Shown piece by piece: positions 54,291 through 63,768 of a stretch of 64,000 nt of DNA. Origin of the DNA: Zymoseptoria tritici IPO323 (lineage: Eukaryota; Ascomycota; Dothideomycetes; Mycosphaerellales; Mycosphaerellaceae); contig NC_018215.1 in the NCBI RefSeq assembly GCF_000219625.1, forward strand, positions 992,001 through 1,056,000. The letters are read 5' to 3'. Numbering within the stretch: the stretch's first letter is position 1; each line of letters starts with the position of its first letter. Under the pieces are notes generated by a model. The model saw nothing but the letters and a program-made list of their open reading frames with translations. It had not been told where the DNA came from and ran no database searches. The position numbers and the translations under genes were made by a program.

Positions 54291-55208
54291 ATGCACCATA
54301 CAATGCTGTCCAAGACCATCCTTCTTCCACTGGCGGCGCTCCTGAGTGTGGTCTCATCCTCACCAGACTACCAATGCAGACCTGCTCGGCTTGGAAAGTA
54401 TGCTCCAATTGCCAACAACATTCCCTCTTACCAGTGGTGCTCTGCATATTTGGACGGCAACCCTGCTCGCGGTCACTCGTCCGACCCTCACTTGCTGTGC
54501 GATCTTCAACGGGATAACAAGGCCGTCAAGCAACACGTCTGCACGTGCATTGTTAAGGGACACAAGCAGATAACAACGAAATGCACCACACCAGTCAAGG
54601 CTACGACGACCAAGTGTATCACGTCTTCTACTACTCGCACCACCACTCGAAGCACGACCCAGGGCACGACCCGCAGCGCCACTCCATCTACGTCTCGAAC
54701 CACCATGCCAAGCACAACTGCCTCTACCTCCACGACGACCGCCTCTGCCTCCACGACGACTGCATCTGCCTCCACGACGACTGCATCTAACTTCACGACC
54801 ATCTCCACGACTGCCTCCACCACGGCGACGACGACTCCAACGCCAACAACAACTACAACCACAACTAGTACAACAAGCAGCAGCAGTGCGCCTCCACCCC
54901 GTCAGACATACTGTACCGGGAACCAAGCCATGTACTGCGGCAATAGTGGTAACGTCGAAGGAGGCTGCTTTTGCGCCATCACCGCCTACGGTGATCCAAG
55001 CGCCGTCTGCTTTGCGGCCTCCTCATGCACCAGCTGCAACTCCGACGCCGATTGTGGCGTCGGGCGTCGCTGCTTAGCCGACGCGTCGGGCAACTGTGGA
55101 GATCCGAGCGGAACCTTTTGCGCGAGCACTACGGATGGTTGTGATGACAGTCCGCCGGCGGCGAAGGCGAAGAGGGAGTTGGAAGATGTTTTCGCGGAGG
55201 CGGCATGA
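54291..55208 (+). CDS. secreted mucin-like Thr/Ser-rich protein with Cys-rich ends
   Basis: Single exon, 305 residues from the ATG at 54291 (a second ATG four codons on). N-terminal signal peptide (LLPLAALLSVVSSS). Then about 85 residues with paired Cys, a Thr/Ser linker of roughly 100 residues including a 7-residue repeat (ASxSTTT, from a 21-bp DNA tandem), and a C-terminal block with ten or so Cys (YCTGNQAMYCGNSG, CFCAITAYGD, SCTSCNSDADCGVGRRC). It resembles a heavily O-glycosylated wall or secreted protein with two disulphide-bonded ends; no catalytic domain is visible. A Lys-Arg near the C-terminus (AKAKRELED) could be a processing site. Confidence 0.75.
   Translation: MHHTMLSKTILLPLAALLSVVSSSPDYQCRPARLGKYAPIANNIPSYQWCSAYLDGNPARGHSSDPHLLCDLQRDNKAVKQHVCTCIVKGHKQITTKCTTPVKATTTKCITSSTTRTTTRSTTQGTTRSATPSTSRTTMPSTTASTSTTTASASTTTASASTTTASNFTTISTTASTTATTTPTPTTTTTTTSTTSSSSAPPPRQTYCTGNQAMYCGNSGNVEGGCFCAITAYGDPSAVCFAASSCTSCNSDADCGVGRRCLADASGNCGDPSGTFCASTTDGCDDSPPAAKAKRELEDVFAEAA
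54720..54782 (+). repeat. 21-bp tandem repeat, three copies, in the Thr/Ser linker
   Basis: Units at 54720-54740, 54741-54761 and 54762-54782, each of the form GCNTCTNCCTCCACGACGAC plus one base, coding ASxSTTT; a diverged fourth unit follows to 54800. Confidence 0.85.
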
Positions 55209-55744
55209 ATTGCGGGTCGTTGTGATGATTCCAGAGGATGGGATGAAACTGACCATGGTTCGTGCCGGAGAGCTGCTCAGCTGATGGACGGGAGGTGCGA
55301 CGCAAGATTGCAGAGACTGAGAGAGTGTGGCGTTTGGAAGTGCGCGTAGAGACCCGACGTGGACAGGGATCGTTTGTCTCGTTTCATCGGCGATGAGAGC
55401 CAGCGAGACAGCAAAGGCTACCTGCATGTCTATTTGGCATCAATACTACGCTACCTGTACGACTATCCAGCATGTCCTGCCAGCTGATCTGTATGCCTAT
55501 TCAGCATCTCTGCCAACTTCATTACACGCCTATCAAACACCTCGAGTGTCTTCCATATACGTCCACGACTGCCAAGCGTCTCATTCATGTGATCACCCAG
55601 GAAGCTGTGCAATCGTGGACGATTTTTTGTAACTGGGATACCTGTCCTCGTCTGTGGACATCCTGTGCGTATATACGCCTCGGCAGCCCCATCAATGTCC
55701 ATGGTCACTTTTCTCACCCACCATTCCTTTCCCAAAAGCGTTAC
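55209..55744. other. convergent intergenic region with a weak tandem repeat
   Basis: Between the stops of the mucin-like gene (plus) and the phytase-like gene (minus). Around 55464-55550 a unit of about 34 bp built on CTATYCAGCATSTC and TGCCARCT recurs two to three times with divergence. No gene supported. Confidence 0.4.
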
Positions 55745-57322
55745 TCATCCCACAAGCGGCTGCGATCCCTGCGGCAGCTTCACCTTGAACAACAATGCCT
55801 GGTTGTCCAAGTTGTACCCGCTGGCATCCGCATACTTGAACTCTCCACCCTTCAGATATCCATCCTGCGTAATGAAGTCGTTGTCCGAGAAGGACAGCAG
55901 GTAATACTCGTCCGCATCATCCTTGCGTCCGAAACCATAACCAGGCTGTGCGTTCACAGGCACGAGAGCCAGAGATTCCCATTTCTCGTTGAGCAGACCG
56001 TCACTTTGAGCTCCACCGTTCCTCACGCCGAATCGGTTGAGCTGCGAGTTGACATTGAAGTCCAACCAGCTGCAGTACGCCGCAGCTGTGGTATTGCTGT
56101 TCAGCACACCAGCTGACGTGGCCACCTGGCAGCCCTGGCAGTCCGACTTGCCAGCCACGTTGGTCGCACCAGAAATGTCAAAGACGTCGACGTGGCGGTA
56201 CTGGCTGGTTGTGCTGGCCCCCTGGCCACGTCCAGCATTAGAGTCACGGGCCAGGACGAGGAATTGAGTTGGCGAGATGTAGTGGATTTCGGATTGGCGT
56301 GCGACGTCATTGTTACCGAAGCGCGCAAGAGGGACGACGTACTCGGCCTCCAGCTTGGCGACGGCGAAAGGGTTGGAGATGTCGTAGACGAGGAAACGGG
56401 CGTTGCGGGAAGTCTTCTTCTTGGAGCCACCGTCTTGAATGAGAGCGGATTGGGCGAGAGCGTAGAGCTTCGTACCGGATGGGTTTGTCGTTAGGCCTTC
56501 GAGACCTTGGTTGTTGGCGCGCCCAGTTGTAGGATCGACTGGGTTGGGTACAAGAGCAGGGTCGTAGCGAGGTGGGTTGTCGGAGCTGTAGGATACGGAA
56601 CCATTGCGAATGGGCGTGAAGGCCGGTGGTGGACGGATAGCGCGGATCATGCGTCCGGTCGGAGAGAATTGGTAGACGAAGTCACCGTACTCGTCGGATA
56701 CCCAGAACGTGCCGCCACGGCCGAGAACGAGACCTTCAGCGTCGATTACAACTCTGCTACCTCCTGATCCAGAGCCGCCAAAACCGTCGCCTGTGTAGTT
56801 CGCAGAGGGAAGCTCGCCACATTCCGGAAAATTGAGGTATGGTCCGGTCAGACCGCCATCGAGACCGACTGTTGGCTGGCCACGAGGGTCTGTTAGGAGG
56901 ATGGTGTCCAGGTAGGTAAACTCGATGTTCGGCCGGCTTGGATTTTGAGAGGAAGAAGAAGGAGAAGGAGTGAATGAAACCAAATGCTTCTGGATGCGTG
57001 ATTGGTAATTGAGCGTGCCCTCCGTGTTCCAGCCTCTGTCGGGGAGACTGTAAAGTAGTCCCTTATAAGTCTTGCCAACTTTGACCCAGGAAAGGCGGTC
57101 GATAGCAATGGATGAGCCGATGCCACCGATTGTGTCGCCGAATTTGTCGCGAGCATTGCCGGGAATGAACCCGTAGCCCGCGAGTTCCTCGTAGACGTAT
57201 GTCTGGCCGTTGCAGGTTGTTGTATTGACGGCAGAAGTGCTGTTGGATTGTGCGATCGAGAATTGAGAGAAGGAGAGGACGGACAGAGGCACTGTGGCCA
57301 GGAAGGACTTGGTGAAACGCAT
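55745..57322 (-). CDS. secreted phytase-like esterase (esterase-like activity of phytase family)
   Basis: Single exon, 525 residues; ATG at 57322. N-terminal signal peptide (FLATVPLSVLSFSQFSIAQS). The body matches the phytase-like beta-propeller family: GFIPGNARDKFGDTIGGIGS, LLYSLPDRGWNTEGT, FWVSDEYGDFVYQFSP, NQGLEGLTTNPSGTKLYALA, FLVYDISNPFAVA, NEKWESLALVP and YLLSFSDNDFITQDG. Several Asn-X-Ser/Thr sites fit secretion. The family was named for phytase-associated esterase activity; the natural substrate of fungal members is not settled, so phytase activity should not be assumed. Confidence 0.85.
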   Translation of the reverse strand: MRFTKSFLATVPLSVLSFSQFSIAQSNSTSAVNTTTCNGQTYVYEELAGYGFIPGNARDKFGDTIGGIGSSIAIDRLSWVKVGKTYKGLLYSLPDRGWNTEGTLNYQSRIQKHLVSFTPSPSSSSQNPSRPNIEFTYLDTILLTDPRGQPTVGLDGGLTGPYLNFPECGELPSANYTGDGFGGSGSGGSRVVIDAEGLVLGRGGTFWVSDEYGDFVYQFSPTGRMIRAIRPPPAFTPIRNGSVSYSSDNPPRYDPALVPNPVDPTTGRANNQGLEGLTTNPSGTKLYALAQSALIQDGGSKKKTSRNARFLVYDISNPFAVAKLEAEYVVPLARFGNNDVARQSEIHYISPTQFLVLARDSNAGRGQGASTTSQYRHVDVFDISGATNVAGKSDCQGCQVATSAGVLNSNTTAAAYCSWLDFNVNSQLNRFGVRNGGAQSDGLLNEKWESLALVPVNAQPGYGFGRKDDADEYYLLSFSDNDFITQDGYLKGGEFKYADASGYNLDNQALLFKVKLPQGSQPLVG

Positions 57323-57945
57323 GTCTATTGCTGAGGTCAGATCTCAAGTCTTGCCTCTGGCAAAAGAACGAACGAGAACGTGGTGGTTGATGTAAGGATT
57401 TAGACTCCTTGCTGAGCCTTCTTTATATGACCCTGGTCCCTACCTGTCAATTCTCTAGCTCACATCGGTAGAGCATCTACGCAACGCCATCAACGTGGGA
57501 GTCTCCGAGGATCTGGTCGTCTTTGCGTGGAATAGATGGAGAAGAGTGGGAAGAGGTGAGGTCGGCTGAAGCATATTGAACGATCGGCGGGGTCTGGGGC
57601 TGCCACGAGGAGGAAGCCAGCGCTGTGATTTGATGGGCATTTGATGGACGATCATCGCGTGGAGCTCGGCGCTGCATCAAATCGTCTAGTGACATCCGCT
57701 GTGACGGCGATTGGTAACGAGACAAGCCCAGAAGTTGGGAGAGTGCGTGTTGCGTGTTGCGTGTTGCTTGGGTTGGAAGTCGAGAGAAAGAGGAAGGTGG
57801 AATCTTCAAGCCGACTTCGGGTTGCTCGGGTTGTTCGGATCGGATTGGAGCTTGGTGAAGCTTCCGGAGTGGCCTCCGCCCTCGACCTCATCCGTGAGCT
57901 CTACGTGAAGCACACACCTACATATCCAGACCAAGACCACTCATT
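57323..57945. other. divergent intergenic region with a 7-bp repeat
   Basis: Between the phytase-like start (minus) and the small gene at 57946 (plus). A GTGTTGC heptamer is repeated about three times at 57743-57767. A Ser/Arg-rich minus-strand frame (57477-57809) is open but unsupported. Confidence 0.4.
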
Positions 57946-58468
57946 ATGTCCCAGTCAAAGTAAGCACGCCCTCAACAAAGCCCATTTCTCGCACGACCAA
58001 GATCTAACCCCCTCCCAGCGTCTGGACTCAACGCTCCAAACCCTCCTCGGCCTCCGCATCCCGCACCCCTCAAAACCGCTCCTCCACCGCCTCTCCCATC
58101 CAACCCGAAACATCTCGACAAGAGAACAGCGGTAGCAATGGCAGTCGACCTTCCGTGAACAATGCATGGGGTCAGCGCGGTACAGGAGGCGGAGAAGCAC
58201 ACAGCTCGTCGGGAAGTGGATTCAATGCGAACGAGGTGAAAGCGTTCCTAAGCAGGGAGCCTGCGCCGGAGGCCTACGCGGGTGCGAAGACGAGTGGGGC
58301 CGCGGCTTGGGGATCGAAGGGTAGGTCCCACGTCTTGGAGTGGATGGAGGACGTGACGGGGAGTGGGCTCGCGGACTGACGAGGTGTGCAGCGAATGCAA
58401 TGGCGAACGGACAGCCGTTTTTGGGACAGTTGGCAAAGCAGATCGCGGCTGTCGAGGGTGGTGGTTGA
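57946..58468 (+). CDS. small disordered protein of unknown function
   Basis: Three exons, 57946-57959, 58019-58320 and 58392-58468; 130 residues. Exon 1 gives MSQSN, exon 2 a Ser/Thr/Gln-rich stretch leading to NNAWGQRGTGGGEAHSS and FNANEVKAFLSREPAPEAY, exon 3 ANAMANGQPFLGQLAKQIAA and three glycines. All three junctions are GT-AG and phase-consistent. The conserved-looking FNANEVKAFL and GQPFLGQLAKQI patches in an otherwise disordered chain suggest two short binding helices. I recall similar small uncharacterised proteins in filamentous fungi but cannot name a family. Confidence 0.65.
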
Positions 58469-59614
58469 AGTGTCGCGGATGAAGTGTGGAAAGTGAGAAG
58501 TGAGAGAGAGAGAGCGGAATTGCCATCACGAAGGAATGCACAGAGGAGAACTACGGACTGCAAACGAAGAAGCCGTATACCGCAGGATAACGAAGTCAAT
58601 GACAACGCAGATCACAAATCGCTGTTAGGACGCTACTGAGCACTGCCGGATGGGAGTCGAGCTCTTCGCAAACAATACGCCCTCAGAACATACGTGGAAA
58701 AGCTAACGCAGCGTTTCGTCCCTCGTCACAGCGATCCAAGCCGAAGACCACAATTGCCTCACATTACTCTCCGTCGGATTGACACCAGCAGACGGCGGCA
58801 AATCTCCTGTCGAGACTCGTTAGTCAGAGACCTCCATGCCTCCTCATCAACAAAGGGAAGCAGGAACTCACCCCAGGGCTCAAACACAAACTCCCCATCC
58901 TGGTACAACCAACTCCACACGTCACTGTTGATACGGTATTCGCTTCATTCGCCTCAGTGTTGTACCACAACGAGGTGATTGTAACCACAAGAGCCTTACC
59001 CGCTCCAATGACACCTCCCTCGAATACCGGGGACTAGAAATGTTCAGGCAAGACATCACGGCAGAATTGATCACGTAAGGTGAATATGAGTTTGATCCGT
59101 CAACGCTTTCCTTGTTCAGTGACCCATAATGACAGACAGTAGAACCTCCCTCCTCCAACAGGCTCTCCTCAAACGGAACACAAAGTGGAATGATGACAGC
59201 AACGGGGTGACATGGATGAGGTTGGTGAATGGGCAGGGCGGGTTGGGTGCAGGTGCAACCCTGGATGGCGAGAGTTCGTATTGACCTCTGCTTTCGTCGC
59301 GCTGTTGGGAATTCGAAGCACCTGGACGTGGGATGTCGGTGTTGAAGATGTGTGGCGTAGTTTCGAGACAAGCGGTTTGACCCTTTATCGTGCTGAGGGC
59401 GGCACGAAGTTGGTGGAGGATCAGGATCGCGATGGCTGGATGCCCATGGCGACGCATGGCTCTTTAGCACCACGCGAGGCCTCCGCCGTTCCAATCCGGC
59501 GTGCCTAAATGCAAAGCGCATAAGGTCAGCAGAGGCTCCGGATACACTACAGTGACGACATTGGGAGGGTCCAATCTTTGATAGCATGCTCTGGACAGTC
59601 TCCTGCTTTCTGGT
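58469..59614. other. no firm gene; candidate minus-strand exons
   Basis: On the minus strand the frame from 59033 downward reads SPVFEGGVIGAGKALVV after an acceptor-like TTTCTAG, and a later stretch near 58900-58710 reads LYQDGEFVFEPWG and, past a possible intron, LPPSAGVNPTES. Upstream, 59457-59116 (minus) starts MRRHGHPAIAILILHQLR, which could be a signal peptide. These could be pieces of one secreted-protein gene, but I cannot join them in frame. Confidence 0.25.
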
Positions 59615-59974
59615 TTACTCACAGGCATGGGGAAATGGTTCGAGGTTGCACGGATGTTGCTTCAAGACAGAGTCAGCTTGGAACAATGACAATAGGTATG
59701 CTGTAGGACTGGTCACGTACCCAATCACAAGGCTGGATCCGGCTGTCGTCTTTGCCAGCAACATGGCCAGTGCCGACACATGCCCCGTCAGGAAATTTGC
59801 CATCCGGACCTAAATCCTGGTTGATTCCAGTACAGGTCTGAAGGGAGATTAGTCAGAGATCAACAGACCGATGAATGAAGGAGTACTTGCGTAACAGGGG
59901 TCGTCTTCGGTACAGTCGTTGCCGAGGGAAGTCGAAACCACTGCGAGAATGATAGAGAGCCGAGAGATCTGCAT
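59615..59974 (-). CDS. small secreted cysteine-rich protein (effector-like) A
   Basis: Three exons, 59974-59891, 59837-59721 and 59659-59615; 81 residues. Signal peptide MQISRLSIILAVVSTSLG, then a mature chain of about 63 residues with seven Cys (NDC, DDPC, TC, GAC, QPC, HPC, HAC). The first intron (59890-59838) starts GCAAGT rather than GT; a GT donor one base later would break the frame, so a GC-AG intron is the best model. Small size, signal peptide and Cys content are typical of secreted effector candidates, but no known family is recognised. Its signal peptide closely matches protein B at 62727 (MQI-RLSIILA), so the two are paralogues. Confidence 0.68.
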
Positions 59975-60513
59975 GGTCGTCGATGTAATCCGGAGCGTTA
60001 GGTCGTTTCTGAGTGCTTGGTCGTTCTTGGGTGTTTGGTCGTGTCGGGATTGAAGAAGGAAAAGGTCGAGCGAAGGAGGATGCGGCGATACATGTACCCT
60101 GATCCGGACCTGATATAACAGTCCCTATTTGGAGAGACCAAGTGTCACGATTGCCTGCCCAGTGGCGCGACATGGCTGCCGCAAGGGCCTAACGTGCAGT
60201 CTCGATTCTACCGGCTCGCTCGGACAAGGGAAGACCCGAGTAGTCCTAGTGATCCGTATCTACCATGGCTGGGATTCCCAATATGTACACAACCTGTGTC
60301 TTGCACACAGGAATATTGCGGACGGTCGACAAAGTCTATCTACCTGGCTTGAGCACATTTCAGCAGTTGTTCGAGAGATCGCATTGGCGCGGAGAGGCCG
60401 GCGACACGCCTAAGGGCCTATGCACTACGTCTTGCTTTGTATCTGATCCTAATCATGAAGCAGTTTCTGGCCATGCTGACATCTCCGAGCCAACGCAGTG
60501 TCCAGAGTGAGCC

Positions 60514-60567
60514 GATACCTGCTCATCAAAGTGGCCCTCGATTGAGTGGTCGAGGTAAGCACTGCTT
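60514..60567 (+). repeat. diverged 55-bp repeat, copy 1
   Basis: Starts GATACCTGCTCATCAAAG, contains TCGATTGAGT and ends near GTAAGCACTGCTT. Shared with copies at 60810 and 62353. In one frame it reads ADTCSSKW. Confidence 0.55.
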
Positions 60568-60809
60568 TTCCCTCTGCGATCTGCAGCATACATTGTGCAT
60601 GTCCGAGGCTCCAAGGCGAGCATGAGCGGCCAGTCCTGGAAAGCTGGTCGCCGACCTATCCGAGCCAACGGCAGCTCGAAAAGTCTTCCAATACTGTTAG
60701 CTCGATACCCGAACAGGTCCGCTTTGTTGTTGCAAAGACGTTTGCAATTCACATCAACTTGCCCACATCATCAGGCATTCCCGAGCCGATATGAGCTTGA
60801 GAATCAGCC

Positions 60810-60865
60810 GATTCCTGCGCCTCGAACTGGGGCATCGATTGAGTTTCCGGCCATAAGCGCTACTC
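60810..60865 (+). repeat. diverged 55-bp repeat, copy 2
   Basis: Starts GATTCCTGCGCCTCGAAC, contains ATCGATTGAGTTT and ends CATAAGCGCTACT. In the matching frame it reads ADSCASNWGID then a stop. Confidence 0.5.
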
Positions 60866-61629
60866 CTGTGTGCAGGACACCGGCTGTACCTTGTTGAGGG
60901 TTGAGGGGATTCCACGTCATCATAATCCGTGAAGATGATGATGAGAAACCCTACCGGATATCCCTGCCGCCGCTGGGGGTTTGGTCCTGGATAGGTCTTC
61001 CGCCCTGTGGCATCGACCGTCCGATCATGACCACAGCTGTTCAAATCGAGAGCAGGCAACCTTCCTCCCTCCTAGGCCATCACCGTTCGCTTCGCAAGGC
61101 CATTCCGATCCAAGTTACCGTTCTACCAGGACAGGACTTGCAAACCGAGCGAGCATGGCCAACCTGGGGAACTTTCTTCAAAAACCTCCTCGAGCAGCGT
61201 CCGCAGCCTCCACAGCTCCTTCGCATACCCCATTCCTTTCGGGAGATTCTCGACCGACCTTCGCGGCCATGGGTGTTGATGTAAAATCGGAAGGATTGAC
61301 GGATGATGAGTGGATCGATTGAAGGAGGAAGTAGGGCGCATGTCAGGTGACTGAAGCCTCAGGCACCAACTCAAAGGATGGGAGCTGTTCATCAGCCGCT
61401 GATGATTATTCTATCCGCTGGACAATGCCGACGATGGCGCCCCATCAACTATGTACGCACGATCTACTGTACGCGGTCTGCTCTGAGACAAGAACCTGGC
61501 AAAGAGAGGCTCCGTGCCTTCCATTGCTGTAGCATCATCCTGTCGATCGCGCTGCGTGGCACGTCAGTCAGAAACTTACAGCATGCCTCCTGAATTCCAC
61601 TCAAACTACACCGCATATGTCGAACTCTG

Positions 61630-62205
61630 GTGGCCTGCTGCGTCAGAGCATGGGGACTCCCCTTCGAGGGCGATGGAGGAGCCACAACAGCAATGACACG
61701 CTCGTTTTCCGGTTCGCACTGGACCGTCGAAGTCATCGAGGTTCAAGGTGAGTGGTGCGGGTTGAGCGGAGCCTTGGAGGTAGTCCCTGTCGTGGAATCT
61801 GGCGGATACGATACGAAGTACGGATTGCGTCGATCGCTGTCCGTGCTGCTGTATCCCCTGTCGTTGCATCACGTCGGACGCTTATTATGACTGCAGGGCG
61901 GTCCCTAAAGTGGTGCTCGGTGGAAATGACACTGCCACGGTTCCTTCTGCGCGGCAGACTTCCTGCAGTAAAGGGGCTGCAAAGGGGATAGTGCGTGCAT
62001 ACATATATGCAGAAACTTGTCAAGCCTACCTTAGGCACATTCGACCACAGGTACACGAGAACTCAACATCCCAATCATTTATGTTCCCAAGGACGGGTCC
62101 ATTTCCGTGGACTTCCGCAAGGAGGGCCACTTGCAGGCCTGCCTCGAATGGACTTTACCGGAGAATCCATACAGGAATAATGCTTACTGTCGGAAACTCA
62201 ATTAA
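61630..62205 (+). CDS. 3' part of an unidentified multi-exon gene, probably secreted
   Basis: Three segments splice in frame: about 61630-61817, 61897-61990 and 62035-62205. The product reads LPFEGDGGATTAMTRSFSG, then HWTVEVIEVQGEWCG, GGYDTK-AVPKVVLGGND, TSCSKGAAKGI-AHSTTGTREL, NIPIIYVPKDGSISVDF and EGHLQACLEWTLPE, ending with a Cys near the stop (AYCRKLN). The introns are 79 nt (GTACGG...CAG) and 44 nt (GTGCGT...TTAG), the second being short. Beta-strand-like composition and four or five Cys. The 5' end is not resolved; an upstream frame around 61514-61660 (PPEFHSNYTAYVELW) may be an earlier exon but does not join cleanly. No family recognised. Confidence 0.45.
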
Positions 62206-62726
62206 TTCCCTTTGCGGGCAGGTCTCGACAAAACTCGAGCTCCAATCCATGCTTTGCGGACAGGACCAGACTCTGGACCAAAAGCATGAAGTACTGCCCG
62301 ACCCGACCGTCGACGGAGTACGCCCGAGCTAATGCGACCTCGCGAAACTGTCGATACCTGTTCTCAAAATGGTGTCGATTGAGTTTTTAGCGTAAGCACT
62401 GCTTCATGTATGCGGCCCACAGCTTGTACTGTATACTTCCTTGACAACAAGCCTTGTCCCTCGTTCTGGGCTCGGCTACTGAGCACTAGGATCCGCCAAC
62501 ATGGGTCAGCTCAAGCATCGACATCCGCGCATATTGAGCGCCCTGGCGACGTCGAGCATCAACGTTCAGTTTTGAAGGGAACGAGAGATAAGACCTGCGT
62601 TCACGCCTGAACATTCCGCTCCCATTCTGCTGCCAACAATTCCGAAACTTCCTCGAGGTCAGAGCTAGCAGCAAGATCATCTTCAACAACAAAAAAGTCA
62701 TCGATATCCACGCCACATCGACAATA
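62206..62726. other. intergenic, repeat copy, no supported gene
   Basis: Upstream of secreted protein gene B. It holds the third copy of the diverged repeat at 62353-62404. No open frame with motifs. Confidence 0.45.
62353..62404 (+). repeat. diverged 55-bp repeat, copy 3
   Basis: Starts GATACCTGTTCTCAAAATGG, contains GTCGATTGAGTTT and ends GTAAGCACTGCTT, the last 13 bases being identical to copy 1. In frame it reads VDTCSQNGVD then a stop. Confidence 0.55.
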
Positions 62727-63118
62727 ATGCAGATATTCCGGCTCTCCATCATCCTCGCACTTACTTCTACGGTCGCAGCATTCTTCGCAAGTCTCTCCAC
62801 TTCGCCACGCGAGGATACTTTCGCGAACTAACACCGTCCAGCAATGCGTGAAGTGCGACCCTCATGCCGCCGGCGACTGTCAAGCGAACCCTTGGGGCAC
62901 CTGTTCAGGAAATGCTCCGGAAGATACTGGCTACTGGTCCTGCATCCAAGTACGTTATTCCCTTTCTTCATTCATCACAGGAGCGACACCTGCTTGTGTT
63001 CCTTCGACTGACTTCGCCTCTCTCGAAGGACAAGCCTTGCTACACGCCTGACTTCAATGATTTACACGATTGCACACCGCATTATGGTGATCCTGGTCAA
63101 CATGCGGATTGCACTTAG
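62727..63118 (+). CDS. small secreted cysteine-rich protein (effector-like) B
   Basis: Three exons, 62727-62786, 62842-62949 and 63029-63118; 85 residues. Signal peptide MQIFRLSIILALTSTVAAFF, then QCVKCDPHAAGDC, a TCSGNAPEDTGYWSC stretch and a last exon PCYTPDFNDLHDC...HADCT; eight Cys in the mature chain. The first intron begins GCAAGT (GC-AG), the same unusual donor at the same place as in gene A; a GT donor seven codons earlier (after residue 15) is possible but would cut the signal peptide short. The second intron is 79 nt with a CTGAC branch site. The 20 bases before the ATG resemble those of gene A. Even Cys number and small size suggest a disulphide-stabilised secreted protein. Confidence 0.7.
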
Positions 63119-63768
63119 CACTTATTTGCGCCCAGGGATCTGACGGTGCGGAAGGCCGAACACGCCTGCAGAGTCGGACAGGAGCATTGTGCACGCAAGA
63201 AACGGATGAAGGGGCTGCGAAGGAGACATGGGCTGCAATCGTGTGGGCAACAGGGCAAGGACGGAATTCCCGACTGTTGCGCGAACGGATTCGGACTAGC
63301 TATTCGTTGTACGCTGCGAGCATTCTGAAAGCTAGATGCTCTTTGTGAGGAAGACCGATCTTGACGGATATCGATCCCTACTGCGCAACACCGCGGAAGC
63401 GCAAGCAAGGATGAGTCGGATTTCGGGATGTTGCAGGCATCCGGTGATCGCGAGCTGCTCCTCTCCAGCCGGTGTATCCAGCTCAGCGATCGATCATTGA
63501 AGCACAGCCTGCTCAGCTGCGAGCCAACTTGTAAGAAGAGACCAGAGCGCTCTGTCTCGCGTCGTCATGCCGCCGGCTTCCGATCGCTGGCTTTGGCCTG
63601 GTCAATTGAATGACGCCGCGTGTCATACGGCCTTGCCATATGAGACCTTCCTTCTTCCCCTCAAACTCGCATCCTCACGGCCTCCTTCCACATCACGTGA
63701 AGATCCTCAAACCCAAGCATCACTACCACCAACGAGCCAACAACAACAACAAGCTCTCGACCATAGCA
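63119..63768. other. intergenic between secreted protein genes B and C
   Basis: No supported gene. Short frames without motifs; the right end is the upstream region of gene C. Confidence 0.45.

Larger units (their letters stand above)
59975..61629. other. degenerate region with repeat remnants and an unsupported ORF
   Basis: It contains two of three diverged copies of a roughly 55-bp sequence (see 60514 and 60810). ORF 60901-61284 (plus, 127 codons, no ATG start) reads like protein in part (IPIQVTVLPGQDLQ, FFKNLLEQ), but an overlapping frame (60981-61322, with MANLGNFLQKPPRAAS) looks equally good. No domain recognised in either. Confidence 0.3.
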
